DNA of 64,000 nucleotides from Candidatus Koribacter versatilis Ellin345 (GTDB lineage: Bacteria; Acidobacteriota; Terriglobia; Terriglobales; Acidobacteriaceae). The notes beneath the pieces are model-generated. The model was given only the letters and a program-made list of their open reading frames with translations. It was not told the DNA's origin and did not search any database. The translations under genes were made by a program, and so were the position numbers. This document shows positions 19,468 to 28,520 of the stretch, one piece after another. The stretch lies in contig NC_008009.1 of NCBI RefSeq assembly GCF_000014005.1, positions 2,294,001-2,358,000 of the forward strand, given 5' to 3'. Positions within the stretch are counted from its first letter, which is position 1. Each line of letters starts with the position of its first letter.

Positions 19468-20352
19468 TTACCGGCACTTCATGACAAACCCTTGTGTCGC
19501 GCCGGAATAGTAATAAGCGTACCCCACGCGGTCGCCAAGGTCGTTGATGCCGGTGTACACCGTGTACAGCAACGCGCCCTTCGGGGCAGGATAGGCGTAC
19601 GTGTAATAGATCCCATTCTTGTACGTATAGGCGTAGAAGTCATTGCCGTTCTCGAAGTAGCCAACGATGGACTCGTACTTGTTGATAGCAGATGCCCACA
19701 TCGCGGTTGAGCCAGGTTTCGGCCCAAAGTTTGTGAGCTGGCCATTTTTGTAACGGAACACAAAGGCATCCGTGGCGGTGCCGTACTCGCCAATCACCTC
19801 GCCGGTATTGCTGATCCCCGTCGCACTCGCGTTCATGCTATTCGGTGGCGCAATCTCCGTCCACGTTGAGCCGTGCTTTACGAATGCATGGTTTAAGCCG
19901 GTAGGAATGAGTTCGAAGTAGCCCACCAGGTCGCCCGCATTGTTGATACCTGTCAGAAATGTCGATGCTGCACCTGGGTAATCTACTTGGGTGAACGTCC
20001 CGTTCTCATACAGGAAGCCGTGAGAATAGGGATAGGGTACGTCCCCCACCAGCACGCCATACGTGCCGGCGATCTGGCCCTTGTCATTGCTGGCTGCGAA
20101 CTGCGTCTCTGTCGCTCCGGGGTATTGGTAGGTAGTGAACACTCCGTTATTCCAGCGAAACCCGACGATCTGGGGAACATTTGGATCGGAATGGTGGAAG
20201 TAGCCGACTACGGTTCCGTAACGGTTGATGCTTCCGGTATAAATCGTTCCTCCTTGCACCAGGATATCGGTGCGTACACAAGTTTGCGCGAAGCCGAACG
20301 AGCCGAGGAACAAGGAAAGAGCGAGGCTTACGAAAAGGAATGAGCGGCGCAT
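19468..20352 (-). CDS. Secreted HAF-repeat protein
   Basis: 294 aa. Start at 20352 chosen for GGAG 8 bases upstream and a clean signal peptide (MRRSFLFVSLALSLFLGSFG). The mature part is five or six HAF-type repeats of about 45 residues, with the pattern I...G...VGYF....HAF....G.....YPGA, as in extracellular repeat proteins common in Acidobacteria. The repeats probably form a beta-propeller-like surface; ligand unknown. Array cargo. Confidence 0.8.
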   Translation of the reverse strand: MRRSFLFVSLALSLFLGSFGFAQTCVRTDILVQGGTIYTGSINRYGTVVGYFHHSDPNVPQIVGFRWNNGVFTTYQYPGATETQFAASNDKGQIAGTYGVLVGDVPYPYSHGFLYENGTFTQVDYPGAASTFLTGINNAGDLVGYFELIPTGLNHAFVKHGSTWTEIAPPNSMNASATGISNTGEVIGEYGTATDAFVFRYKNGQLTNFGPKPGSTAMWASAINKYESIVGYFENGNDFYAYTYKNGIYYTYAYPAPKGALLYTVYTGINDLGDRVGYAYYYSGATQGFVMKCR

Positions 20353-20451
20353 GCGATTCTCCGGAGCCACCGGGACGGACATGGCGAGTTGCCGCGATTA
20401 GAACTCTGGGGAGTTCCGCAGGTTGTCTGGCCAGCAGCTTTGTTGTCCGAG

Positions 20452-20475
20452 CGGATTACTTGTGAGAAGGCGCGA
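20452..20475 (+). repeat. Array repeat, copy 7 (right arm)
   Basis: CGGATTACTTGTGAGAAGGC is identical to copy 2 over 20 bases. No good left arm. Lies 37 bases after the stop of the gene at 20512-21042 on that gene's strand and is the last copy in the window. Confidence 0.75.
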
Positions 20476-20511
20476 GCTACTTCGGCAAGTTGGCGCTGCG
20501 GTGACCGTGCG

Positions 20512-21042
20512 CTACTCACTCGCGTTCACCAGCGGAATCAGCGACGACAATTGCAGATTGATCATCAGGTCAATGTGGCGATCGATCTGGAACCATAAGG
20601 CCGTCTTCTTTGGGGAGATGACTTTTTCAAACGCGGGAACATACTTGAGGCGCAGGGCGTGCAGTTCCTGGTCGACGGCCGTGGAGCGCTTCATGTAATC
20701 CTGCGCCTGGGCCTCGGTCATGGTGTCGTAATTCGCGGCGTATTCCTTGATCAGCGCCCAGCGTTCGTCGTTGGGCTTGATCGCCTCTTTCCGGTACTGA
20801 TCGAAGATAGGCCAGAACTTGGTGGCTTCGTCGGCGGTGAGGGTCATGTTCTGCGCCATGAGTTCCTTGCGGTTCTCACGCAGGTTAGCGCGAAGCATCT
20901 CGATGTCTTTGTCGTTGATCGAATCCGGCTGGGTATTAGCGCCGCTTTGCGAAGAAGGCTGCGGTGCTTGAGCAAATGTCAACACGCTGGAAAGGAGAAG
21001 GGTGGCGGCGGCAAACGAGAACGCAGTGACAACTCTCTTCAT
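20512..21042 (-). CDS. Secreted helical Spy/CpxP-like protein
   Basis: 176 aa with signal peptide (1-25). The mature part is helical and contains 'NMTLTADEATKFWPIFDQYR', resembling the LTxxQ-type periplasmic Spy/CpxP proteins in size and character, though the exact LTxxQ motif is not there. Possible periplasmic chaperone or stress role, by resemblance only. Last gene associated with an array repeat. Confidence 0.65.
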   Translation of the reverse strand: MKRVVTAFSFAAATLLLSSVLTFAQAPQPSSQSGANTQPDSINDKDIEMLRANLRENRKELMAQNMTLTADEATKFWPIFDQYRKEAIKPNDERWALIKEYAANYDTMTEAQAQDYMKRSTAVDQELHALRLKYVPAFEKVISPKKTALWFQIDRHIDLMINLQLSSLIPLVNASE

Positions 21043-21193
21043 GGGGGAATCTCCTGGCGCGCTAGGGTAGCAGGTTTTCCGACCTCGCCTGACGACTTCC
21101 GGCGACTATTCTTCCTGCGCCGCCAGCTTGCATAGCAGCGGCCGAGATCCATTCGTAAACGATGCCGGGTGTTGGTGCCGGTAGAAGCAAAGG

Positions 21194-21589
21194 CTAAGCG
21201 ACGGCAGTTCTTGCTTCGCGTTTTCCGCCGATCATCAAGCCGATCCAGCAGCTAATCGGCCAGATCGCCATCCACGAGAGGGAATACCAATGTGGCCAGC
21301 CGGAATTCCATCCGCTGATGGTGAAACCAAGTCCCATCACTTCGCCGAGGATGAAGAACCAAAACACGTGTTTTCCGGGACTGCCGGGAGCGAAGCGGGC
21401 GCAAACCCAGGCGCTAAGAATTGAAGCGATGGTGAAGCAGGCGGTGCTCGCCACCAACGGGTTTGTTGAGGGGATGTGACCTCTCACGAAGTCGCCGGGG
21501 AAAATCAAACTGAGTAATGGATCGCTCGCGAACACGAGGGCCATCGAGAGGATATAGCTGCCAACCACAACCGCGATGGATTTCAGCAT
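21194..21589 (-). CDS. Small integral membrane protein (131 aa)
   Basis: Four hydrophobic segments (about 5-30, 45-68, 77-95, 104-122) and a short basic C-terminus. Family not recognised. Alone between two intergenic gaps. Confidence 0.65.
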   Translation of the reverse strand: MLKSIAVVVGSYILSMALVFASDPLLSLIFPGDFVRGHIPSTNPLVASTACFTIASILSAWVCARFAPGSPGKHVFWFFILGEVMGLGFTISGWNSGWPHWYSLSWMAIWPISCWIGLMIGGKREARTAVA

Positions 21590-21690
21590 GCGAATGCCTC
21601 CACTTGCCAGCCAACTGGATCAGGAATGAGTGGCAAGAGGATAGCGGCTGGGTGGACACTTGGCTAGCGCTTTTGGGGAGTTCGTCACAA

Positions 21691-21720
21691 AGAAATCGAG
21701 CCGGAAGGAAAGCTTCCGGC
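21691..21720 (-). terminator. Possible terminator after the PilZ-like gene
   Basis: Minus-strand stem GCCGGAAG / CTTCCGGC with loop CTTTC, followed by TCGATTTCTTTG. Stem is strong; the T-tract is interrupted. Lies 36 bases after the stop at 21756. Confidence 0.45.
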
Positions 21721-21755
21721 CGCGATGGGAATTCAGTTTTTTGGAGCTCTGGCGG

Positions 21756-22163
21756 CTAGCCTTTGGCCGCGCCAGGAATCAATCGGCGGGCGAAGCGAAT
21801 AACCGATTCAAGAGCGTCGCTATCATCACCAAGGCCCTGAGCGCGAAGCTGTTTCAACGTATCGTCCATGCGCTTCTGGTTCTCGCGATCAAAATGGACG
21901 AACCGGAAAGCTTGCACGCCGTTGCGAATCGTCAACATCTCGATCACCGTGCTGATGGTGCCGGACACCGCGGTCATCTTCATTTCGGCCAGCGTACCGT
22001 GGGTATAGCGCTTGCCGAGCCGCATGGTGCCGCCAGTCGCGGATAAAACCGCAAGATTTCCGGCGATACGTTCACCTTCGATGGATAAGAGGACTTTTTC
22101 GTTAGCGGACAGTTTGTAGCGGGAAGCCCTTTTGGGATGCTGGGGCCCTTTTTTCAATACCAT
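21756..22163 (-). CDS. PilZ-like protein
   Basis: 135 aa. Start at 22163 has GGAGAG upstream; a longer frame to 22199 has none. Basic N-terminus (KRASRYKLSANEKV) then a small beta-barrel-like domain with LSATGGTMRLGKR in the position of the D.S..GG motif of PilZ domains. The c-di-GMP binding Arg pair is not clean, so ligand binding is doubtful. Confidence 0.5.
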   Translation of the reverse strand: MVLKKGPQHPKRASRYKLSANEKVLLSIEGERIAGNLAVLSATGGTMRLGKRYTHGTLAEMKMTAVSGTISTVIEMLTIRNGVQAFRFVHFDRENQKRMDDTLKQLRAQGLGDDSDALESVIRFARRLIPGAAKG

Positions 22164-22308
22164 ACCGTGCTCTCCGGGACATGAAGAAGCGAACTGCATA
22201 ACCCATGGCAGGCGGACGCTCGGGGAGAGTCCTGCTTCCGGGGGTAACTCTTGAGTGGTCAGATTGTACCGCGAAGCGCAAGAGATGACAGCAGGGTTTA
22301 TAAAACCG

Positions 22309-24789
22309 TTAGCGTGTATCGGTAGTAACCAGCATGGGGAGCGCGATGGTGGTGACGTCGTCGGGATTGTCGCGGAGTTTCACGTACAAAGTCTTGTTTT
22401 TCGGACGCGGGATCGGCAGGGCATTGGCCAGAAACCCGTCGGGGACTTCGACGGAGTTGGTGAAGTCCTGGTCGGCGCTCACCGAGTCAATCAGGTAGAG
22501 CTTTTCACCGAGCAGGGAGCACTGCTTTTCCGGCGCGCCCGAGCAGTGGATGCCCTTGAGCTGCGGTACGCGGACCAGCGAGACCAACGGCTGCCAATCT
22601 CCGGCGACCCCCGCAGCCGTCACCGGGCGGAACTTTAAGGGGCCGAAGGCCGAAGGCCCGAGATGGCGCATCGGATTTAGCACCGCAACCAGCGTTTTGG
22701 CATCCTGCATGGTTAGATTGCCATCCTGCGCCGTAAGAACGACGCGGAAGGCGTCGTCAGCCGTCGCGACTTCAATCTTTTCGTCGGCGGCAAAAGTGTT
22801 TGGCATCTTCGCTTTCAGAACGAAGCTCAACTCGGCATCTTGCGGAAGGTCTTCAGGATTGCCAAAGCGGATGTTCGAAGGCGCGGCGTCAGCTTCCGGC
22901 TGCACCGTTTTGTTCGCGAGCGTGACCTGCGGACGCGGCGAATCCACGCGGACTTTCACATCGAGGGTGCGGCCGTCGGTGAGAGCAGCGTGCGCGGTGA
23001 GCGCCTCGTCGGGCTTGGTGCTGAGCTGCGAATTCTCCGCGGCGGCGAGCTTCAGTTCATCCTGCTGATTGGCTCGCGAGAGGCCCTTCGGAGTGAACTT
23101 CACACCTTCGAGCTCCAGGCGGGCGACCTGGTCGAGGCGGGTGCCCTTGAGAATGCCTTCGGTATCGCCGGCGTGGATGTTAAACACATCGAGGCGTCCG
23201 GCTTCGGAATACGTGTGGAGCGCGATGGTATCGGGTTCGCGGACGCCGTGCTTCACCACGGCAATCTCCAGCCGGCCTTCGCTTTCGCCTTTCAACGGAA
23301 CGTGCAGCTCAAGTTCATCCGGCTTGGAACGCTTCCAAGTCGCCGTGAGCTTGGCGCCTTTCTCGTCGTGGACGGTGACTTCCTTCACGCAGGCCGCGTC
23401 ATCGAGTGAGAGATGCAGCGTGTCTTCGCGGCCGACGATCAACGCACTGGCATCCTTCGATGCAACCACCAGCTTCGAGGAGCGCGGGCTGCGGAAGGAG
23501 AAGTGCGGGCCTTCAAAGTTCTGGAATCCCCACGTCCCGCGCAACGTGCCGGAAAATTCTTCGTCATAACTGGCGGGCTTGAGTTCAGACGTATCTACCA
23601 CGAGACCGCCGCGCGTGGCGTCGGGATGAGCATGGAGGTCAATCTCTTCGTCGTTGGAATTCTCCACTCGCAACGTGAGGTCGTGTGCCAGATCGGTGGC
23701 GAAGATCAGGGGTGCGCCGTCAACCGGCAGCACCAGATGTGGCTCCGCGATGCAGAAGATCGCCTTTTGGTCCACCAGGTGGAGCGGCGGCGGAACCGCA
23801 TTGATGATCGGCGGTAGACCCACGACGATGACAGACTTGGGGTTTCGGAAGGACGGCGGATTATTCAAGCGAAGGTTTAAGGTATCCTGCTTTGGCACTG
23901 CAAGGGCAGGGATGTACTGAAATTGCGCGGTATGAGCGTTAGCCAGGATGCGGGCCACGTCCATGACTGCCCCGATGTAAGGGCTGTAGTAGCCAAAGCG
24001 CGCCTGCGGCGTGTAGCCGATCTGCGACATCAGATCGCCCGTAGGCCCAGAGGTGATTGTGCTCACCATGCTCTCCGTGTGGGCATCGTCGAGGACCAAC
24101 TGTTCCGTACCTTGGGTGAGACACGGCACCTGCTGCGCCGTCGGCTTATCGAAGCACTGGTTGTCCACCTTCATGTTCAAGCTGCGCGCCAGGAGTTGGG
24201 TGCGTTCCTTGAACTGGTCGTGGTCGGCGGTAGGAATGTCTTTGATGTCGGCCAGGTATTTGTCGAGCCGCGCGCGGTCCAGCGAAGCCTGCCACAAATC
24301 TTGCGAGGCGCGAACGAATGCGCCGGGGCGTCCGCGGACGGCGCGACGCAGGGTGCTGAAGCCGCCGCCGGTGTCAGGGGCAAGGAAGATCAGCGCCTGC
24401 TGGGCTTCCGCCGGCACGGTAATGAACAAGCCTTCGTCGTGCACGTGCTTGTCCCAGGTTTCGACGCGCGTGAACCACGATTCCGGCGGTGGGTTCGTGG
24501 AGCCGCGAAGGAACACCACGATCATCAGGTAATGGACCGATTGGCTGTCGGGGAGGTCGGGATGCACCCATAGGCGATCGCCGGGCTGGAGGTTCGGCAC
24601 TTCGGAGATCGGCAGCGTTTTGCCGGCGCGCTCCACATGGACGTCAACTTTCGGTCCAGTGAGGTCGAAGGCGGCAGCATCTGCCCAGCAGAGATTGTTC
24701 GCAGCAAAGATGGCGAAAAAGCAGAGAAGAGTTCGAGCCGTCGAGCGAAAAAAGTCCATCAACGAAAACATCCTGCCCAACACGGCCAT
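22309..24789 (-). CDS. Large secreted protein of unknown function (826 aa)
   Basis: Hydrophobic signal region 'TARTLLCFFAIFAANNLCWA' follows three possible starts (24789, 24771, 24759); AGGA before 24759 favours the last. The remainder is a long chain of beta-rich, Ig-like segments with many Val/Thr/Asp alternations and no catalytic motif recognised. Eight or so Cys residues, consistent with extracytoplasmic disulfides. Neighbours give no clue. Confidence 0.7.
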   Translation of the reverse strand: MAVLGRMFSLMDFFRSTARTLLCFFAIFAANNLCWADAAAFDLTGPKVDVHVERAGKTLPISEVPNLQPGDRLWVHPDLPDSQSVHYLMIVVFLRGSTNPPPESWFTRVETWDKHVHDEGLFITVPAEAQQALIFLAPDTGGGFSTLRRAVRGRPGAFVRASQDLWQASLDRARLDKYLADIKDIPTADHDQFKERTQLLARSLNMKVDNQCFDKPTAQQVPCLTQGTEQLVLDDAHTESMVSTITSGPTGDLMSQIGYTPQARFGYYSPYIGAVMDVARILANAHTAQFQYIPALAVPKQDTLNLRLNNPPSFRNPKSVIVVGLPPIINAVPPPLHLVDQKAIFCIAEPHLVLPVDGAPLIFATDLAHDLTLRVENSNDEEIDLHAHPDATRGGLVVDTSELKPASYDEEFSGTLRGTWGFQNFEGPHFSFRSPRSSKLVVASKDASALIVGREDTLHLSLDDAACVKEVTVHDEKGAKLTATWKRSKPDELELHVPLKGESEGRLEIAVVKHGVREPDTIALHTYSEAGRLDVFNIHAGDTEGILKGTRLDQVARLELEGVKFTPKGLSRANQQDELKLAAAENSQLSTKPDEALTAHAALTDGRTLDVKVRVDSPRPQVTLANKTVQPEADAAPSNIRFGNPEDLPQDAELSFVLKAKMPNTFAADEKIEVATADDAFRVVLTAQDGNLTMQDAKTLVAVLNPMRHLGPSAFGPLKFRPVTAAGVAGDWQPLVSLVRVPQLKGIHCSGAPEKQCSLLGEKLYLIDSVSADQDFTNSVEVPDGFLANALPIPRPKNKTLYVKLRDNPDDVTTIALPMLVTTDTR

Positions 24790-24923
24790 GGAGGACCGTT
24801 GCTTTATTGTAACGGCCACAAGAGGATCGCGGGCCGACGAATCCGTAAGATTAACGGCACGTTGATGCGAAGGGTTAAGAAGAATGAGCGACCGGCCGGG
24901 GCCGCCCACTCCGTTGGAAGCAA

Positions 24924-25196
24924 CTATTTCCGTCGGCCGCCGATCCAGCCGATGATCATCCCCGCCACGGTTCCCACTGCAAATGCTGCGACCAAAGATT
25001 CGACGGGATGACGCTTGATACGCTGCTGCGTGTCTTCCATGAATTCTTCCGTGGCATCACAGCCGTGTTTGATGGCGCGCTTGGCCACGCCAATGCCATC
25101 TTCGAAAGCCTCGGTCATCGCCACTGCGGCTTTTGAGGCACGCTTTGCCGTACCCGCAACGTGCTCACTGGTTTTATCGAGAACGGATTCCAACAT
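24924..25196 (-). CDS. DUF883/ElaB-like membrane-anchored protein
   Basis: 90 aa: amphipathic charged helix (1-65) then one C-terminal membrane helix (FAVGTVAGMIIGWIGGRRK), preceded by RIKRHPVESL, the typical layout of the ElaB/YqjD/DUF883 group that anchors to the inner membrane and, in E. coli, contacts ribosomes. AAGGAG 6 bases upstream supports the start. Confidence 0.75.
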   Translation of the reverse strand: MLESVLDKTSEHVAGTAKRASKAAVAMTEAFEDGIGVAKRAIKHGCDATEEFMEDTQQRIKRHPVESLVAAFAVGTVAGMIIGWIGGRRK

Positions 25197-25239
25197 AAGA
25201 ACTCCTTGGCTGAGATTTGGTAGAGCAGTCCGATGAGAG

Positions 25240-25752
25240 TCAGAGCCGCGATGCAGTCAGGCGCTCCTCCTCGAGGCGCTCATGCTTGGAGCGAGTCGCG
25301 ATGCGCAGCACCCGCGGATGCTCGAGCCGTTCCCAATCCGCGTATTGCATGCGCATCAGTTCCCGATGGGAACCGGCGTTGAAGGCGATTTCAGGATCCT
25401 CCTCAAGTTTGCTGTCGACGTAGACGTTGAGTCCGTAAAGCGTTCCGAAGGGTGGCATGGCGCCGAGCTCACAGTCGGGGAACACGTTCTGGAACTCTAC
25501 TTCGGTCACCAGGCGGATTTCGTAGGTACCAAGTTCATCCTCCATTGCTTTCAAATCCAGGTGCCTCGATGCAGGCACCACGGCCATTGCAAGCTGGCCG
25601 TCCACTTTCACCATGACGGTCTTGGCGATCTCCTTTCCAGGAATATGCGTGATGGCAGCCGTCGCCGCAGCGGTGAAGGCGCGCGAGTGGCTGATGAGGA
25701 CATAGCGAATGTCGTTTTTGTCGAGGAAAGCTTTCAAGCGTTGGACTGGCAT
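25240..25752 (-). CDS. YbaK/EbsC-type aminoacyl-tRNA deacylase
   Basis: 170 aa, one YbaK/ProX domain. 'AKTVMVKVDGQLAMAVVPAS' contains the conserved catalytic-lysine strand, and GAMPPFGTLYGLNVYVD the conserved GxxxPfG loop. Such proteins hydrolyse mischarged tRNAs. GGAGG 5 bases upstream. Same strand as the DUF883-like gene downstream with a 43-base gap. Confidence 0.85.
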   Translation of the reverse strand: MPVQRLKAFLDKNDIRYVLISHSRAFTAAATAAITHIPGKEIAKTVMVKVDGQLAMAVVPASRHLDLKAMEDELGTYEIRLVTEVEFQNVFPDCELGAMPPFGTLYGLNVYVDSKLEEDPEIAFNAGSHRELMRMQYADWERLEHPRVLRIATRSKHERLEEERLTASRL

Positions 25753-26038
25753 ACAGCCTCCTTGAGAGGTTGGCTGGACCCTGCGTGAGAACGACGTGAA
25801 AAGATCGGTCGCTCCGCACGGAGGAGGGCCTCGGCGTGGATCGACTGAGATGAATATGAGGCTGCGCGCTGAAGATGGCCGAAGAGATTCGAGAGTAGGT
25901 ACCGGATTGGGAAGGCGCCACTTGTGAGGAAGATGCGGAAAGTTCGTCTGGTTTTCGTTTCGACACGAAGCAAAGCGCTACACTAGCTCCCCGACTGCTT
26001 CAGGATCGTGTCTACACCAACCAATTCGGGAGGCGATC

Positions 26039-27979
26039 ATGTTCTCACTACGTCGCATTGCAATACTCGCCCTGTGCACTCTGTTTGTTTTGCCTGCGTT
26101 CGGGGAAGAGAAGTTCACGACCGAGTTGATTCCGCGCTCGGTGTTGTTCGGCAACCCAGAACGGGCCGATCCGCAAATCTCGCCGGACGGGAAACAGCTT
26201 GCGTATCTCGCGCCGGTGAATGGCGTACTGAATGTGTGGGTGCGTACGCTCGGCAAGACTGACGATCGTGCCGTGACCAGCGACACCAATCGCGGCATCC
26301 GAAATTTCATTTGGCAATACGATGACCAACACCTTCTCTATCTTCAGGACGCGGGAGGCGACGAGAACTGGCGCCTCTATCAAACTGATATCGCCACCAA
26401 GCAGACGAAAGATCTCACTCCGTTCGACAAAGTTCGCGTGGATATCGTCGCCTATTCCTGGAAAACGCCCGACGCGATCCTCGTCCAGATGAACCAACGC
26501 GACCCGAAGGTCTTCGACGTGCACCGCGTTGATCTTAAGACCGGCAAGGTGACGCTCGACACGCAGAACCCTGGCGATGTGGCGAGCTGGCAGGCCGACA
26601 ACTCTCTCGAAGTTCGCGCTGCGCAGGTATCAACCGACGACGGCGGGACCATCATCCGCGTGCGTAACGACGTCAAGTCGCCATGGCGCGACCTGATGAA
26701 ATGGGGACCCGATGAGACCTTCGGCGGCGTCGGTGGGTTCACGCCCGACAATCGTTCGCTGTGGGTGATGACCAGCCTCGATGCAAACGCCGCGCGTTTG
26801 CTGGAGATCGACATCGCCAGTGGCAAGCAGAAGGTGGTTTCGGAAGATCCGCAGTTCGACGTTCGGGCGACGATCAACAATCCTAAGACGAATGCACTCG
26901 AAGCCATCAGCTATGCCAAAGACAAAACCGATTACATCTTTGTAGATCCCAAGGTAAAGAGCGACTTCGCCGTGCTTTCCAAGGTGCATGATGGCGAGAT
27001 CGACAGCCTTTCGCAAAGCCTCGACGACAATCGCTGGATCGTCGGCTACATCAGCGACGACGCTCCTGAGTACTGGTACCTCTACGATCGCCCGACGCAG
27101 AAAGCTACGCTGCTCTTCAGCAACCGTCCGCAACTGGAGAAGTACAAGCTCTCGAAGATGCAGCCGATCGAGTACACCGCGCGCGACGGCATGAAACTCT
27201 ATGGCTACTTGAGCACGCCGGCCGGCATGGAAGCAAAGAACCTGCCGATGGTCGTCTTCGTTCACGGTGGCCCGTGGGGCCGCGACGAGTGGGGGTACAA
27301 CCGCTACGCGCAGTGGCTCGCCAATCGTGGATATGCAGTGCTACAAGTGAATTTCCGCGGTTCAACCGGCTATGGCAAGAAGTATGTCAATGCTGGAGAT
27401 CGTCAATGGGCAGGATCGATGCATACCGATCTCCTCGACGGCAAAGACTGGGTTGTGAAGCAGGGCATCGCCGATCCTGCGAAAGTTTGCATTATGGGCG
27501 GCAGCTACGGCGGCTATGCAACTCTGGCCGGCGTGACCTTTGCGCCCGATGCATTCGCCTGCGGCGTGGACATCGTTGGTCCGTCGAACCTGAACACGCT
27601 ATTGAAGACGATTCCGCCTTATTGGTCCACGATATTGTCCACCTTCCACAAACGCATGGGAGATTCGGAAGCGGTGCTCACTTCGCAGTCGCCGCTCTTC
27701 AAAGCCGACCAGATCAAGGTGCCGCTGCTGATCGGGCAGGGCAAAAATGATCCCCGCGTAAACGTGGCGGAGAGCAATCAGATCGTGGCCGCTATGCGCA
27801 AGAACAATAAGCCGGTGGAATACTACATCTTCCCCGACGAAGGCCACGGCTTCGCCAAACCAACCAACAACATGGCCTTCAATGCGGCGTCAGAGGAGTT
27901 CCTCGCCAAATACCTCGGAGGCCGTGCCGAGCCGCCAAGCGAGGCAGAAAGCAAGCTGCTGGCCAGCATCAAGCAGTAA
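26039..27979 (+). CDS. S9 family (prolyl oligopeptidase-type) peptidase
   Basis: 646 aa with signal peptide (1-21), so probably periplasmic or exported. An N-terminal beta-propeller (about 40-385) gates the C-terminal alpha/beta-hydrolase domain with catalytic triad Ser489 (GGSYGG), Asp571 (NDPRVN) and His603 (DEGHGF); HGGPWG forms the oxyanion region. Cleaves short peptides, in related enzymes as acylaminoacyl or dipeptidyl peptidase. GGAGG 6 bases upstream of the ATG. Confidence 0.93.
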   Translation: MFSLRRIAILALCTLFVLPAFGEEKFTTELIPRSVLFGNPERADPQISPDGKQLAYLAPVNGVLNVWVRTLGKTDDRAVTSDTNRGIRNFIWQYDDQHLLYLQDAGGDENWRLYQTDIATKQTKDLTPFDKVRVDIVAYSWKTPDAILVQMNQRDPKVFDVHRVDLKTGKVTLDTQNPGDVASWQADNSLEVRAAQVSTDDGGTIIRVRNDVKSPWRDLMKWGPDETFGGVGGFTPDNRSLWVMTSLDANAARLLEIDIASGKQKVVSEDPQFDVRATINNPKTNALEAISYAKDKTDYIFVDPKVKSDFAVLSKVHDGEIDSLSQSLDDNRWIVGYISDDAPEYWYLYDRPTQKATLLFSNRPQLEKYKLSKMQPIEYTARDGMKLYGYLSTPAGMEAKNLPMVVFVHGGPWGRDEWGYNRYAQWLANRGYAVLQVNFRGSTGYGKKYVNAGDRQWAGSMHTDLLDGKDWVVKQGIADPAKVCIMGGSYGGYATLAGVTFAPDAFACGVDIVGPSNLNTLLKTIPPYWSTILSTFHKRMGDSEAVLTSQSPLFKADQIKVPLLIGQGKNDPRVNVAESNQIVAAMRKNNKPVEYYIFPDEGHGFAKPTNNMAFNAASEEFLAKYLGGRAEPPSEAESKLLASIKQ

Positions 27980-28055
27980 CCGACGCCACTGCGTTTGCGA
28001 CAGGCGTATCCTTTTATCAAGGAAATCGCCTGTTGCTCGCAGTGCGAGGTATCTC

Positions 28056-28520
28056 ATGCCTGACCTCACGTTGAATATCAATGGGAAGGACCTGAAGGTC
28101 TCGTCCCCGAATGACGAGCCGCTGCTCTCCGTCCTCCGCAACCGTCTCGATCTCACCGGCACCAAGTACGGATGTGGCGAAGGCCAATGCGGCGCTTGTA
28201 CTGTGCTCATCAATGGCCGCGCCATGCGCTCGTGTCTCACACCGGTCTCGGCCGCGGTAGGGAAGAAGATTGTTACCGTCGAAGGTCTAGCCGCTGATGG
28301 GAAATTGACGAAAGTTCAGCAAGCGTTCGTCGACGAGGAAGCCTTCCAGTGCGCTTACTGCACAAGCGGCATGGTGATGGCTGCAACTGCACTTCTGGCC
28401 ATAAACGCGAAGCCCAGCGAAGAAGAAATCATCCGCCATATGGAAGGGAATGTCTGCCGCTGCGGAACGTATCCGCGCATCATTGCGGCGATCCAGCGGG
28501 CCGCGGGAGGTGCGCGATGA
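28056..28520 (+). CDS. Molybdenum hydroxylase small subunit, 2x[2Fe-2S]
   Basis: 154 aa. Plant-type cluster ligands Cys40, Cys45, Cys48, Cys60 and the second cluster Cys98, Cys101, Cys133, Cys135, the full set of the xanthine-oxidase family small subunit; closest in layout to isoquinoline 1-oxidoreductase alpha (IorA). Passes electrons from the molybdenum subunit. Start at 28056 supported by GAGG. Stop overlaps the next start (ATGA), so the two subunits are coupled. Confidence 0.93.
   Translation: MPDLTLNINGKDLKVSSPNDEPLLSVLRNRLDLTGTKYGCGEGQCGACTVLINGRAMRSCLTPVSAAVGKKIVTVEGLAADGKLTKVQQAFVDEEAFQCAYCTSGMVMAATALLAINAKPSEEEIIRHMEGNVCRCGTYPRIIAAIQRAAGGAR

Noticed and set aside
14374-20511. Canonical integron attC sites
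   Set aside because: I looked for paired RYYYAAC and GTTRRRY boxes at the repeat ends on both strands; GTTAGCG/GTTGGCG near some copies come close but do not match, so I do not call these attC.
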